From Rhizobium sp. EC-SD404 (GTDB lineage: Bacteria > Pseudomonadota > Alphaproteobacteria > Rhizobiales > Rhizobiaceae), in the NCBI RefSeq assembly GCF_902498825.1, contig NZ_LR701459.1:812001-876000 (forward strand): a stretch of 64,000 nt of DNA. The letters run 5' to 3'. Below are positions 37,872 through 46,995 of the stretch, one piece after another. Within the stretch, counting starts at the first letter, position 1; every line of letters begins with the position of its first letter. Below the pieces are notes generated by a model, which was given only the letters and a program-made list of their open reading frames with translations, did not search any database and was not told the origin of the DNA. The translations under genes were made by a program, and so were the position numbers.

Positions 37872-39650
37872 ATGACTGCGTTCATCGTCGACTACCAGGC
37901 CTATATCGCATTGGGCCTGCTTGCCTTGATGTTTGTCGGCTTCTTTACCGAACGCTATCCACCGGACGTGATCGCTGCGGCAGGTGCCGTCGTCTTCGTC
38001 ATCATCGGCTTCGTCTCGGCAGACGAACTGCTGGCCGTATTTTCCAATCCGGCGCCGCTGACGATCGCCGCCATGTTCATTTTGTCGGGCGCGCTCGTTC
38101 GTACCGGTGTTCTGGAGATGATTTCCAACAAGGTCATCGCCCTGTCGGGCAAACGGCCGGTTCTGGCGCTGCTGGCGCTGCTCGGCATAGTCTCCATCTC
38201 ATCGGCCTTCGTGAACAACACCCCTGTCGTGCTCGTCACCATTCCCATCATCATCAAGCTCGCCTCGTCGATGAAGATCGCATCGACCCGGCTCCTCATC
38301 CCGCTGTCCTACGCGGCGATCTTCGGCGGCACGGTCACCTTGATCGGCACCTCGACGAACCTTCTCGTCGACGGCGTTGCGCGTGAAAATGGTTTGGCCG
38401 CTTTCTCGATCTTCGAGATCACGCCCGTCGGCATCGTCGTCGTGTTGGCCGGCTGGGCATCGCTCGCCATTCTCGGCCCCTTGCTTCTCCCCCACCGGGA
38501 GGGCGGCGGTGCCGAATCCGTCGAGTCCGAAGACCCGGTCTATCTGAGCGAAGTCATGATCACGGCCGCCGCCAAGATCGAGAACAAGCCGCTCAAGGAA
38601 ATCGCAGCATTGAACCGCGAGTCGATCCGCATCGTGTCGGTGATGCGCGGTGGTCAAAAATTGAAGGACCTGGACGACCTGCTTCTGACGACGGGCGACC
38701 GCCTCGTCATTCAGGCGCCCGCATCCGAAATTCTGACGCTGAACGAAGAGGATGGATACCGGGTCGGGCCTCGCCGAGGCATTCGAAAGCTGGAAGACGG
38801 TATCATTGTCGAAGCCTTCGTCGCGCCGCGTCGTCACAGCGTCGGCCGCACCCTGGCGGAAATGGGACTTGGCAGTCACTTCGGTGCGCGCGTCCTCGGC
38901 ATCCACCGTCCGAACCACAATGCCGGCGCAGATATGGCGAGCGTCCGCTTGCGCCCCGCAGACCGACTGCTGATCGAAGGTCAGGAAGAGGGCATCTCGC
39001 GTCTCGCCGAGGAGGCGAACCTCGTTTCCATTACCGCATCCGAAGAGCGCTCGTTCCGCCGCAGCAAGGCCCCTATCGCCATCGCAGCGCTCATGGCAGT
39101 CGTCGGCCTCGCGGCGTTCAACGTCATGCCCATCGAGGCCCTGGCCTTCATCGCCGTTGTCGCGATCCTGCTTCTGCGCTGCATTGACTCCGACGAAGCC
39201 TGGAGCGCCGTCGATGGATCGATCCTGATCCTCATCTTCGCCATGTTGGCGATCGGTACGGGCCTGCAGAACACAGGCGCCATCGAACTGGTGGTCTCGT
39301 TCATCTCGCCATGGATATCGCAGATGTCGCCCATCGTCGCGCTCGTGGCAGTCTATGCGTTGACGTCTTTCCTAACCGAGGTGGCGAGCAACAATGCCGT
39401 CGCCGTCATCATAACGCCGCTGGCAATAGGGCTGGCCGAAAGCCTAGGCATCGACCCCAGAGCCTTCGTGGTCGCCGTCATGTTCGCCGCAAGCGCAAGC
39501 TTCGCAACGCCGATCGGGTACCAGACCAACACGCTGGTCTACGGCGCCGGCAATTATACCTTCGCGGACTTTCTGAAGATCGGCGTGCCGATGAACATCA
39601 TCATCGGCGTCGCGACCTGTGCGGCGATCGTCTTCTTCTTCGGCCTCTGA
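37872..39650 (+). CDS. SLC13/DASS-family permease with central TrkA-C (RCK_C) domains
   Basis: Anion:sodium symporter-type permease, 592 residues. Two membrane halves flank a soluble region at about 205-385 with two RCK_C-like units (LSEVMITAAAKIENKPLKEI, and EAFVAPRRHSVGRTLAEMG). Substrate-site motifs: SSAFVNNTPVVLV in the first half, GTSTNLLVDG, and TEVASNNAVAVIITPLA in the second. Substrates of this two-RCK subgroup vary (sulphate, dicarboxylates and others) and cannot be read here. It ends 1 nt before the convergent aminotransferase. Confidence 0.88.
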   Translation: MTAFIVDYQAYIALGLLALMFVGFFTERYPPDVIAAAGAVVFVIIGFVSADELLAVFSNPAPLTIAAMFILSGALVRTGVLEMISNKVIALSGKRPVLALLALLGIVSISSAFVNNTPVVLVTIPIIIKLASSMKIASTRLLIPLSYAAIFGGTVTLIGTSTNLLVDGVARENGLAAFSIFEITPVGIVVVLAGWASLAILGPLLLPHREGGGAESVESEDPVYLSEVMITAAAKIENKPLKEIAALNRESIRIVSVMRGGQKLKDLDDLLLTTGDRLVIQAPASEILTLNEEDGYRVGPRRGIRKLEDGIIVEAFVAPRRHSVGRTLAEMGLGSHFGARVLGIHRPNHNAGADMASVRLRPADRLLIEGQEEGISRLAEEANLVSITASEERSFRRSKAPIAIAALMAVVGLAAFNVMPIEALAFIAVVAILLLRCIDSDEAWSAVDGSILILIFAMLAIGTGLQNTGAIELVVSFISPWISQMSPIVALVAVYALTSFLTEVASNNAVAVIITPLAIGLAESLGIDPRAFVVAVMFAASASFATPIGYQTNTLVYGAGNYTFADFLKIGVPMNIIIGVATCAAIVFFFGL

Positions 39651-40820
39651 TCAACGGCTCAGGAAATCGCGCATGCGCTCCAGCGCACGCTCGATGTTCT
39701 CAGCCGAATTCGCATAGGAAAGGCGGATATAGCCTTCGCCGAGAATACCGAAATCCGGCCCGCCGATGAGCGCGACGCCGGCTTCGTCCAGAAGCGCCGC
39801 CGCCAGTTTCTTGGCGGGCCAGCCCGTCTCCTTGACGTTGGGGAACGCATAGAACGCTCCCTTCGGCGTGGCGCAATCGACGCCCGGCAGCGCCCGCAGG
39901 CCATCGACCACGAGTTTGCGGCGCTGGTCGAAGGCGGTCATCATCCGATCCACGTCGTCCTGGGGCCCGTCGATCGCGGCGATGCCGGCGAATTGGCTCG
40001 GAGCGTTGACGCAGGACCAGCAATTGACGGCCAGCTTGCGCACCTTGTCGTAGAGCCCGTTCGGCCAGATCGACCAGCCCATGCGCCAGCCGGTCATCGC
40101 CCACGTCTTGGACCAGCCGTTGAGCACGATCAGCCGATCGCGGATTTCGGGAAATTCGAGCAGCGAGGTATGCGTTTCGCCATCATAGGTCATCACGTCG
40201 TAGATCTCGTCGGAAATGATCGCCACATGCGGATGGTCGGCGAGACCTTTGACCAGCTTCTCGATCTCCGCGCGCGGCGTGATCCCGCCCGTCGGGTTTG
40301 CCGGTGAATTGAGGATCAGCAGGCGCGTCTTCGGTGTGATCAACGAAAGCGTTTCTTCCGCCGAAAATGCAAAGCCAGTTTCCTCGCGGATCGGCACCGG
40401 GACGGGCGTTGCTCCCGTGAACTCGATCATCGAACGATAGATCGGGAAACCGGGGTCCGGATAAAGGATTTCGCTGCCCGGCTCGCCGAACATGACGATC
40501 GCCGCATACATGGTCGGCTTGCCGCCAGGCATGATCATCACGTTTTCGGGCGACACTTCGATGCCCGTCGTCGTCAGCGTGCGGCGTGCAACCGCCTCGC
40601 GGGTCGCGAGCAGCCCGGTTGCCGGCGTATAGCCGTGGTGACCGTCCTTCAGCGCCTTGATCGCAGCTTCGACGATGTGCTCCGGTGTCTTGAAGTCCGG
40701 CTGGCCGATCCCGAGATTGATGATGTCGCGCCCCTGATTGGCGAGTGCCGTTGCCCGTGCGAGCACGGCAAAGGCATTTTCCTCGCCCATGCGGTCGAAT
40801 GCGGCCACCGTTGCGATCAT
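39651..40820 (-). CDS. Class I/II pyridoxal-phosphate aminotransferase
   Basis: Fold-type I aminotransferase, 389 residues. PLP is bound by Lys238 in LNGWSKTWAMTGWRMGW. NSPANPTGGI near residue 171 and SDEIYDVMTYDG near 203 contribute Asn and Asp/Tyr, and the terminal arginine is in YIRLSYA. N-terminal IINLGIGQPDFKTP is typical of aspartate/aromatic or 'pyridoxal phosphate-dependent' aminotransferases. The start at 40820 fits the family N-terminus. Specificity unknown; an aromatic substrate would feed the indolepyruvate oxidoreductases in this window, but that link is speculative. Confidence 0.88.
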   Translation of the reverse strand: MIATVAAFDRMGEENAFAVLARATALANQGRDIINLGIGQPDFKTPEHIVEAAIKALKDGHHGYTPATGLLATREAVARRTLTTTGIEVSPENVMIMPGGKPTMYAAIVMFGEPGSEILYPDPGFPIYRSMIEFTGATPVPVPIREETGFAFSAEETLSLITPKTRLLILNSPANPTGGITPRAEIEKLVKGLADHPHVAIISDEIYDVMTYDGETHTSLLEFPEIRDRLIVLNGWSKTWAMTGWRMGWSIWPNGLYDKVRKLAVNCWSCVNAPSQFAGIAAIDGPQDDVDRMMTAFDQRRKLVVDGLRALPGVDCATPKGAFYAFPNVKETGWPAKKLAAALLDEAGVALIGGPDFGILGEGYIRLSYANSAENIERALERMRDFLSR

Positions 40821-40899
40821 CTTAATCTCTCTCCCTGTCGGCGATCGTGTCGCGTTGTCTTTTGGCAGACGTTGATGTCTTATCCGGCCGCGAAGATCA

Positions 40900-41613
40900 A
40901 TGAAGCGAAATCTCATGCGCGATTTGGAAAATTGGACGAGCCGCGAGGCGCCGCGCGATGTGCGGCTCGAAGGGCGGTTTCTGGAGCTCCAGCCTTTCGT
41001 CGCGGCCAAACATGCGGAAGCTTTGTGGCAGGCGCTCGGCGGTGCGGCTGGCATCAACGAGCGCCTGCGATACTTCCCGTGCCCGGTGTTCCAGTCGGTG
41101 TCCGACTTTACGCAATGGCTGGAGAGCAACCAGGGGAGTTGGGTGACGCTGGTCGCTTCGAATCGTACGACCGGGGAGATCGTCGGCATGGCGAGCTACA
41201 TGCGGATCGACACTGCAAACGGGGTGATCGAAGTCGGCTCGGTCGCCCATGGCGCATCGGTGGCGCGAAAGCCCGCTGCCACCGAACTGCATTATCTGAT
41301 GGCGCGGCATGTCTTCGAGGACCTCGGTTATCGGCGCTATGAATGGAAATGCCATGATGACAATCGGCCGTCCAAGCGCGCGGCCGGACGTCTCGGCTTC
41401 ACCTTCGAGGGTGTGTTTCGTCAGCACATGATCTCGAAAGGCGCGAACCGCGATACCGCATGGTATGCCATGATCGACGAGGATTGGCCGGTGATCGGTC
41501 AGGCTCTGAAAAACTGGCTGAGCCGGGACAATTTCGATCCCGCCGGAAACCAGCGGCAGACGCTGGAAGAGATACGCGCCGCTTTCATCGCGGGCGAAAG
41601 GACAGACAGTTGA
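40900..41613 (+). CDS. GNAT-family N-acetyltransferase (RimL-like)
   Basis: Protein of 237 residues. The RimJ/RimL-type GNAT fold is visible: VRLEGRFLELQPF at residue 21, EIVGMASYMRIDTANGVIEVG near 90, and the acetyl-CoA region around residues 125-165 ending NRPSKRAAGRLGFTFEGVFRQ. That last motif is typical of the subfamily that acetylates protein N-termini or small amines. It is divergent from the aminotransferase, and its stop overlaps the next small gene. Confidence 0.87.
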   Translation: MKRNLMRDLENWTSREAPRDVRLEGRFLELQPFVAAKHAEALWQALGGAAGINERLRYFPCPVFQSVSDFTQWLESNQGSWVTLVASNRTTGEIVGMASYMRIDTANGVIEVGSVAHGASVARKPAATELHYLMARHVFEDLGYRRYEWKCHDDNRPSKRAAGRLGFTFEGVFRQHMISKGANRDTAWYAMIDEDWPVIGQALKNWLSRDNFDPAGNQRQTLEEIRAAFIAGERTDS

Positions 41614-41831
41614 ACAAGTCGGACCGCAACTCGGCACTCGCCGCTGCCGTCATCATGGCGTTCGTGGGCCTGGGCTTCTTCGTGATGCCGCCCCTGATGA
41701 TGCAACTGTCGGAAGTCTCGCCATGGCTCGCCTATGCCGTCGCCATCGTCTTCGTTCTCGCGTTCTTCGCGATTTTCTGGCTGCGCGCCCGCCAGCAGCG
41801 CCGCAACGAACGTTCCGGCTCGGGCCGCTAA
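41610..41831 (+). CDS. Small two-helix membrane protein with TTG start
   Basis: Protein of 73 residues. The TTG start at 41610 shares bases with the TGA stop of the acetyltransferase (TTGA), so translation is probably coupled; AAAGGA lies about 7 nt upstream. Two hydrophobic segments (LAAAVIMAFVGLGFFVMPP and WLAYAVAIVFVLAFFAIFWL) and a basic C-terminus (RARQQRRNERSG, inside by the positive-inside rule). No family recognised. Confidence 0.65.
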   Translation: MNKSDRNSALAAAVIMAFVGLGFFVMPPLMMQLSEVSPWLAYAVAIVFVLAFFAIFWLRARQQRRNERSGSGR

Positions 41832-41840
41832 GACTGAAGC

Positions 41841-42917
41841 TCAGGCCGAAAGCGCTGCCGTAAGCAGCAATGCGCCGATCACGAACACGCAGAGCGCGCC
41901 GAAAATCTCTATTCCGTTCGTGACGCGCACGGCGCTACCGTTGCCCGAATAGCGGATTGCCACGTCCTTCGCGCCGACGGCGAGGCAGGCGAGCGCCGAA
42001 ACGGTGATGGCCGTTCCGATCGACATGGCGAAGACCGAGAGGATGCCGCCGAGATAGAGGCCGTTCAACAGCGCGAAGGTCAAAACGATCAGAGCGCCGG
42101 AGCAGGGCCGAAGGCCAACGGCGAGCACGGCAGACCAGGCTTCGCGCGTCGATAGACGCTCTTTTGCAAGCAGCGTAGGATCCGGCGCGTGGGAGTGGCC
42201 ACAGACCGAGCAGGCATCGTCGCCATGGGAATGCGCATGCCCGTGATGGTGGCCATCATGCGACCCATGATCGTGATGGTGGTGACCATGCTGGTGATGG
42301 TCATGGTGATTGTGGCCATGGTGGGCATGAGCGGGCGAGACCGCTGCGGCCGAAAGCGTCGCCGGACGCCGGCGAGCAGGGGCAAGCTTGCGGTAAAGCA
42401 GCCACGCGCCGAATGACGTGATGACGGCGAAGCTTGCGATTTCGAGACTGCGCGTCGCATCGGTCATGGAAATCGCCGTGCCGCGCAGGACGAGATAGGT
42501 CAATCCGACGACCAGCACCGCCATCGCTCCCTGCAGCAGGGCCGAAGCAAACGACAGGAAGATACCGCGGCGCAGCGCCACTTCGTTGGCGACCATATAG
42601 GCCGAGATCACGGCCTTGCCGTGCCCAGGTCCCGCGGCATGAAAGACGCCATAGGCGAAGGACAGCCCGATCAGGCCGGAAAGCTTCCAGGGATCCTCGC
42701 GCATGGCGCGCAGCGCGTCGGTGAGCGAGCGATAGAAATCCTGCTGCAGCGCGTTGATCCAGCCGAAGAAGCCGCTCAGAAAACCGCCCGTGTTGATCGA
42801 CGGTTCGGCCGTGCCGATGCCGAGCGGCGATTGCGCGAGCGCCGGCATGGCCACCAGCGCGGCCCCTACGCAGGCGAGGCAAAGCGGCAAGACAATCCTG
42901 CTCCACACCTTCAGCAT
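41841..42917 (-). CDS. NicO/RcnA-family nickel/cobalt transporter with His-rich loop
   Basis: Membrane protein of 358 residues. Signal-like N-terminus (cleavage possible after ALAQ), six to seven helices, and the NicO signature HAAGPGHGKAVISAYM at residues 93-108. A cytoplasmic or periplasmic loop at 197-243 holds more than 20 histidines (HHGHNHHDHHQHGHHHHDHG), followed by CSVCGHSH. The family exports or imports Ni2+ or Co2+. It follows a DUF1007 gene, its usual partner, and overlaps it by 7 nt. Import or export cannot be decided here. Confidence 0.88.
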   Translation of the reverse strand: MLKVWSRIVLPLCLACVGAALVAMPALAQSPLGIGTAEPSINTGGFLSGFFGWINALQQDFYRSLTDALRAMREDPWKLSGLIGLSFAYGVFHAAGPGHGKAVISAYMVANEVALRRGIFLSFASALLQGAMAVLVVGLTYLVLRGTAISMTDATRSLEIASFAVITSFGAWLLYRKLAPARRRPATLSAAAVSPAHAHHGHNHHDHHQHGHHHHDHGSHDGHHHGHAHSHGDDACSVCGHSHAPDPTLLAKERLSTREAWSAVLAVGLRPCSGALIVLTFALLNGLYLGGILSVFAMSIGTAITVSALACLAVGAKDVAIRYSGNGSAVRVTNGIEIFGALCVFVIGALLLTAALSA

Positions 42918-43570
42918 GTAACCTCCAGCCGTGTCGCGAAGAGCTGCGAGACGTCGTAGCCCTCGGGATCGTTGAAGAAGGCATCCGTCAGGCTGCCCTG
43001 CATCTCGGCGAGCACCTGGTCTGGATCGGGCCGGATCACCGCGCTTTCACAATCGCCGGCATCGCCCATGACGACGAGGTCGGTGTCGTTCACGAAATCG
43101 ATGGCGGCATACATGGTGGGATCGTAGACCCCGAAGGCGAGCTTGCCATCGAGCGGTGCGGCCGCCTTGGGCTTGACGGAGAAGAACATCAGAAGCTGCC
43201 CGTCTTCGAAATTCGCGAAGATGCGTTCGGGAGCCACGACACCGAGTTCGACCCCGTCCTTTTGGATTGACGTGTAATAATCGAAGTCAGCGAGGGACTG
43301 GCGAACCGTTTCGCCGATCGCTTCCAGCTCTTCCGGCTCGAGCTCGAGATTGGTGTTCGCGTCGAATTCGAGCATCACGGTTGAAGAGAAGAACTCATCG
43401 AAGCGCCACACATGGCGGAGCTCTTCGACCTGGTCGTCTTCTCCGAGCATCACCTCCAGCCGTGCTTCGGCAAAGATGTGCGGATGGGCGCCCGCATTCG
43501 TCGGCAACGCCGTCAGGCAGATACCGGCAAACGCCAGTCGCGCCAATCCGTTTTTGCGCGTCGTTTTCAT
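42911..43570 (-). CDS. DUF1007 periplasmic protein, partner of the NicO transporter
   Basis: Protein of 219 residues. Signal peptide (MKTTRKNGLARLAFAGICLT, cleavage after NAGA) followed by the family hallmark HPHIFAEARLEV, a likely metal-binding amino terminus once the leader is removed. A conserved WRFDEFFSSTVM follows. The start at 43570 gives a proper signal peptide; a longer in-frame start 24 codons upstream does not. DUF1007 proteins are usually encoded with NicO transporters and are thought to be their periplasmic partner. Confidence 0.86.
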   Translation of the reverse strand: MKTTRKNGLARLAFAGICLTALPTNAGAHPHIFAEARLEVMLGEDDQVEELRHVWRFDEFFSSTVMLEFDANTNLELEPEELEAIGETVRQSLADFDYYTSIQKDGVELGVVAPERIFANFEDGQLLMFFSVKPKAAAPLDGKLAFGVYDPTMYAAIDFVNDTDLVVMGDAGDCESAVIRPDPDQVLAEMQGSLTDAFFNDPEGYDVSQLFATRLEVTC

Positions 43571-43612
43571 GGATGCCCCTGACACTGTGCCGAATCCCGA
43601 TAGCCATCGATT

Positions 43613-43628
43613 GCCCCAAAAAGGGGGC
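43613..43628 (-). other. Short GC-rich hairpin between lysR and the DUF1007 gene
   Basis: GCCCC and GGGGC pair around a short A-rich loop (T-rich on the minus strand). It lies after the LysR stop codon and before the DUF1007 start on the same strand. No T-run follows the stem, so it is only a weak terminator candidate. Confidence 0.3.
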
Positions 43629-43672
43629 TGAAATTCGACCATGACAACGGGGACTTGAGCAAAGCTGGCTTA

Positions 43673-44572
43673 TCAGCCCTGATGCAGCTTCCTGAACCAG
43701 CCCGTCTGATGATCCACGAAGGCGCGCACCTTTGCCGGCAGATAGCGGCGATGCGGATAGATCGCATAGATCCCGCGATCGTCGATGCCGTTTTCCTCGA
43801 AGAGCGAGATCAGCGCACCGCTGTCGAGCGCGGATTTTGCTACGAAATCGGGCAGCATCGTCACGCCGAGGCCGCCGATCGCGGCGCGCATGGCCATCAT
43901 CGGGCTGTTCACCTCCATGCGGACATTCACATTGACGCTGAAGAGGCTGCCATCGGCACGCTGAAACCGCCAATTGCTCAGCGAGCGGCCATTGGTGTCG
44001 AGAATGCAGGGCAAGCGCGCGAGGTCCGATGGATCGGTCAGCGGCCCGTGTTGCTCGATGAAGGCGGGGGAAGCGCAGACGAGAATGCGGAAAGGTCCGA
44101 GCTTGCGGGCGATGAGCCCGGAATCCTCAAGCCGCGTGATGCGGATGGCGATGTCGAAGCCTTCCTCCACCAGATCGACGAACCGGTCGTCGGCGACGAC
44201 ATCGAGCGTCAGATCGGGATGATCCACCGCGAAATCGACCAGCGATGCCCCGATATCGGCATCGGCGAAGGTGCGCGGAGCGGAGATCCGAAGGCGACCC
44301 TTGAGATCGCTGTTGTTCTCGCGCACCAGGTCCGCAAGGCTGTCTATTTCCTTCAAGATTTCCGACGCGCTTTTGTAATAGGTGTGACCCGCTTCGGTGA
44401 GCGAGAATTGCCGCGTCGTGCGGTTCAAGAGAAGTGCGCCGAGTTCGTCTTCAAGTTCCCGGACATATTTGGAAAGCAGCGCCTTGGACCGGCCGATCTT
44501 GCGCGATGCTGCGGAAAAGCCCTCTGCCTCGACCACGTCGATGAAGGCTCGAATGCGCGTCAATGTATCCAA
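43673..44572 (-). CDS. LysR-family transcriptional regulator
   Basis: LTTR of 299 residues. Helix-turn-helix near residues 18-40 (GFSAASRKIGRSKALLSKYV), then a linker and a substrate-binding domain (GRLRISAPRTFADADIGASL near residue 92). It belongs to the DsdC/CrgA-like group whose targets are usually adjacent. It is divergent from the ornithine decarboxylase and upstream of the DUF1007/NicO pair on its own strand. Neither is a proven target. Confidence 0.87.
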   Translation of the reverse strand: MDTLTRIRAFIDVVEAEGFSAASRKIGRSKALLSKYVRELEDELGALLLNRTTRQFSLTEAGHTYYKSASEILKEIDSLADLVRENNSDLKGRLRISAPRTFADADIGASLVDFAVDHPDLTLDVVADDRFVDLVEEGFDIAIRITRLEDSGLIARKLGPFRILVCASPAFIEQHGPLTDPSDLARLPCILDTNGRSLSNWRFQRADGSLFSVNVNVRMEVNSPMMAMRAAIGGLGVTMLPDFVAKSALDSGALISLFEENGIDDRGIYAIYPHRRYLPAKVRAFVDHQTGWFRKLHQG

Positions 44573-44839
44573 CGTAAGGATGTCCTTGCTTTAGTTCAGC
44601 CGCATATGTTGTCAAATGACACGATCGCAAGAGGGAAGGCGGCATTCTGTCGACCGAATGACGCTTACGTGTTCGACAGAACACGGTGCAAAAACCGCTT
44701 GATTGTGACGGCGCGACTCACTATCTCCGGTGCTGCCCAAAGTCGCACGTGCCTGTGGGTGTCCGCCGAACCCTCGAATGGTGAGGAAATTCGGTAAGGT
44801 ACCTGGAACTAACCCCTCCAGTCGCTTCTCCGGCCAACC

Positions 44840-45120
44840 GGAAAGAGCGAGGACATCTTGAAGCAACGACGGTGCGGGCCTTTCTGGTGTCTGCCGGCTG
44901 TCCAAATGCCGGGGTTACTGAAGAGGCACACCCTCATTGCCGAAAGTGCGGTTGGGATACCCCCATCCAATCCAAGGCAGACAAAGTCCGAATCATCGCC
45001 CGGGCGGGCGCTGGTTCAGCCATTGCGTCGCAAGTCTTGCGGAACCGCGGTCCTCCAACGGCCGTTGTCCTTCGGGCTGGCGTCGTCCTTTGTCATCCGG
45101 TTTTTAGGCCGGGCATGGAA
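44840..45120 (+). ncRNA. Probable speF-type structured leader of the ornithine decarboxylase gene
   Basis: The 563-bp gap before the decarboxylase has no convincing gene but strong RNA-like structure. GTCTGCC (44889-44895) pairs at long range with GGCAGAC (44976-44982), enclosing the hairpins CCGGC/GCCGG (44894-44898 with 44908-44912) and TTGGGAT/ATCCAA (44952-44970). The outer stem and first hairpin share two bases, so alternative folds are possible. Further hairpins follow (CAACGGCCGTTG near 45057, CCGG-N8-CCGG near 45100, just before the ribosome binding site). Location and appearance fit the alphaproteobacterial speF motif of Rfam. I could not align it to the model. Ligand not inferred from sequence. 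Confidence 0.55.
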
Positions 45121-45135
45121 ATGGGAGCGACCCCG

Positions 45136-46269
45136 ATGACCACTGACCGTATCCGCGATTTCCTCGCAACTCGACGTCCCGAAGGCCCTTGCCTCGTCGT
45201 CGATCTCGATATCGTGCGCGACAATTACCGCGCCTTCGAGAAGGCTTTGCCAGACAGCTCCATCTATTACGCCGTCAAGGCCAATCCTGCGCCTGAGATC
45301 CTGAAGCTCTTGGCGAACATGGGCTCCAATTTCGATTGCGCCTCCGTGGCCGAGATCGAGATGGCTCTGGACGCAGGTGCAACCGCGCGCCGCATCTCCT
45401 TCGGCAACACGATTAAGAAGGAACGCGACGTTGCGCGCGCCCACGGGCTCGGAGTCGATCTCTTTGCCGTCGACAGCCACGAGGAAGTCGAGAAGATCGC
45501 CCGTGCCGCCCCCGGCGCACGCGTGTTCTGCCGCGTCCTGACGGATGGCGAAGGCGCCGAGTGGCCGCTGTCGCGCAAGTTCGGCTGCGTGCCGCAGATG
45601 GCCGTAGACGTGCTCGTCTATGCCCACCAGCTCGGCCTCGTTTCCTATGGCGTCTCGTTCCATGTCGGTTCGCAGATGACCAAGCTCGACGCATGGGATG
45701 CAGCATTGTCCGACGCGCGCCGTGTCTTCGAAAAGCTCGCCCAGCAGGGTATCGAGCTCAAGATGGTCAATATGGGCGGTGGTTTCCCGACGAAGTACCT
45801 GAAGGACGTTCCGACGGCCGAAGCTTACGGCCAGGCGATCTTCGGTGCGTTACGCAAGCACTTCGGCAACAACCTGCCGGAAACGATCATCGAACCAGGC
45901 CGCGGCATGGTCGGCAATGCCGGCGTGATCAAGGCTGAAGTCGTGCTCGTCTCCAAGAAGGCTGATACGGATCAGCTTCGCTGGGTCTTCCTCGACATCG
46001 GCAAATTCGGCGGTCTCGCCGAGACGATGGACGAGGCGATCCGCTACCCGATCCGCACGGCCCGCGACGCGGACGTCATGGAAAACTGCGTGATCGCCGG
46101 CCCGACCTGCGATAGCGCCGACGTGCTTTACGAAAAGGCACCTTATCCGCTGCCCGTCTCCCTGACGATCGGCGACGAGGTCCTGATCGAGGGCACCGGG
46201 GCCTACACGACGACCTATGCGTCCGTGGCCTTCAACGGCTTCGAACCGCTCCGATCCTACGTCATCTGA
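45136..46269 (+). CDS. Ornithine (lysine/ornithine) decarboxylase, fold type III
   Basis: Alanine racemase-fold PLP enzyme, 377 residues, making putrescine from ornithine. PLP Lys48 is in YYAVKANPAPEIL; the glycine loop is MVNMGGGFPTK near residue 210; IIEPGRGMVG near 251 binds phosphate. The active-site Cys325-Asp326 is in AGPTCDSADVLYEK, the eukaryotic-type ODC pattern common in alphaproteobacteria, some of which also use lysine. The start at 45136 has GGGAG 8 nt upstream; other in-frame starts upstream lie in the structured leader. Confidence 0.92.
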   Translation: MTTDRIRDFLATRRPEGPCLVVDLDIVRDNYRAFEKALPDSSIYYAVKANPAPEILKLLANMGSNFDCASVAEIEMALDAGATARRISFGNTIKKERDVARAHGLGVDLFAVDSHEEVEKIARAAPGARVFCRVLTDGEGAEWPLSRKFGCVPQMAVDVLVYAHQLGLVSYGVSFHVGSQMTKLDAWDAALSDARRVFEKLAQQGIELKMVNMGGGFPTKYLKDVPTAEAYGQAIFGALRKHFGNNLPETIIEPGRGMVGNAGVIKAEVVLVSKKADTDQLRWVFLDIGKFGGLAETMDEAIRYPIRTARDADVMENCVIAGPTCDSADVLYEKAPYPLPVSLTIGDEVLIEGTGAYTTTYASVAFNGFEPLRSYVI

Positions 46270-46276
46270 CCGCCGG

Positions 46277-46292
46277 GGGCTGGGTCCAGCCC
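46277..46292 (+). terminator. Hairpin after the decarboxylase gene, weak terminator
   Basis: GGGCTGG-GT-CCAGCCC, a perfect 7-bp stem 7 nt after the stop codon. There is no T-run, so termination would need help. It may instead stabilise the message end. Confidence 0.4.
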
Positions 46293-46375
46293 TCGACAGG
46301 TCTGCCACTGGCTGCGGCGTTCACCCGAGGTGGACGCGCGGCTGCGTGCTCTTCATTCGTTTGAAAGTCATGCCG

Positions 46376-46951
46376 ATGACCACGCTTTTCCACCGGATTG
46401 ACACTGCAAAGGCCGGCCTTGGCGCCGAGGACCTGATCACCATTCGCGCCGAAGCCGCCTATGAAATCGACGAGCGCAACGCGTTGCTTGCCCGCGCCAT
46501 GGCGCCGGACTGGCGCACGAAGACTTCGGAGAAGCTACGCCACGGTCGGTTGCCCGCCGCTGGACTCGCCTTCGTCGCGAAGAACCGTGCCGGCCATGTT
46601 CTTGGCACCGTGCGGCTTTGGGATATCGATGCCGGCATCGACCGTGAAGGACGTGCCGTGCCCGCGCTTTTGCTCGGCCCGCTTGCCGTCGATCCGGCCG
46701 CGAAGGCGGCGGGCATCGGCACCGGACTGATGCTGCGCGCAATCGAAAAGGCACGTCGCTATGGCCACGGGGCAGTCCTGCTCGTTGGCGACGCGCCCTA
46801 TTACGAGCGCTTCGGCTTCACGAGCGAAAAGACGGCGACGCTGATGCTGCCTGGCCCGTTCGAGCGCCAGCGGTTTCTCGCGCTGGAACTGAAGCCCGGT
46901 CATTTGGACGGCGCCGCTGGCTTCGTCAGCGCTTCGGGCCGCAAGGCCTGA
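46376..46951 (+). CDS. GNAT-family N-acetyltransferase (YhbS-like)
   Basis: Protein of 191 residues. The acetyl-CoA site is LLLGPLAVDPAAKAAGIGTG near residues 95-120, followed by LMLRAIEKARRYGHGAVLLV and the PYYERFGF signature that marks the YhbS group. An ATG two codons upstream (46370, MPM) is an alternative start. Substrate unknown. It is downstream of the ornithine decarboxylase, but the hairpin between them makes shared transcription uncertain. Confidence 0.87.
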   Translation: MTTLFHRIDTAKAGLGAEDLITIRAEAAYEIDERNALLARAMAPDWRTKTSEKLRHGRLPAAGLAFVAKNRAGHVLGTVRLWDIDAGIDREGRAVPALLLGPLAVDPAAKAAGIGTGLMLRAIEKARRYGHGAVLLVGDAPYYERFGFTSEKTATLMLPGPFERQRFLALELKPGHLDGAAGFVSASGRKA

Positions 46952-46995
46952 CGACTTCTTAGAAGCTGGTGATGAGAGAAGGGCCGTATCCTTCC

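Noticed and set aside
42185..42330. Similar repetitive stretch near 42.2 kb
   Set aside because: It encodes the His-rich loop of the NicO transporter; no spacer-repeat structure.
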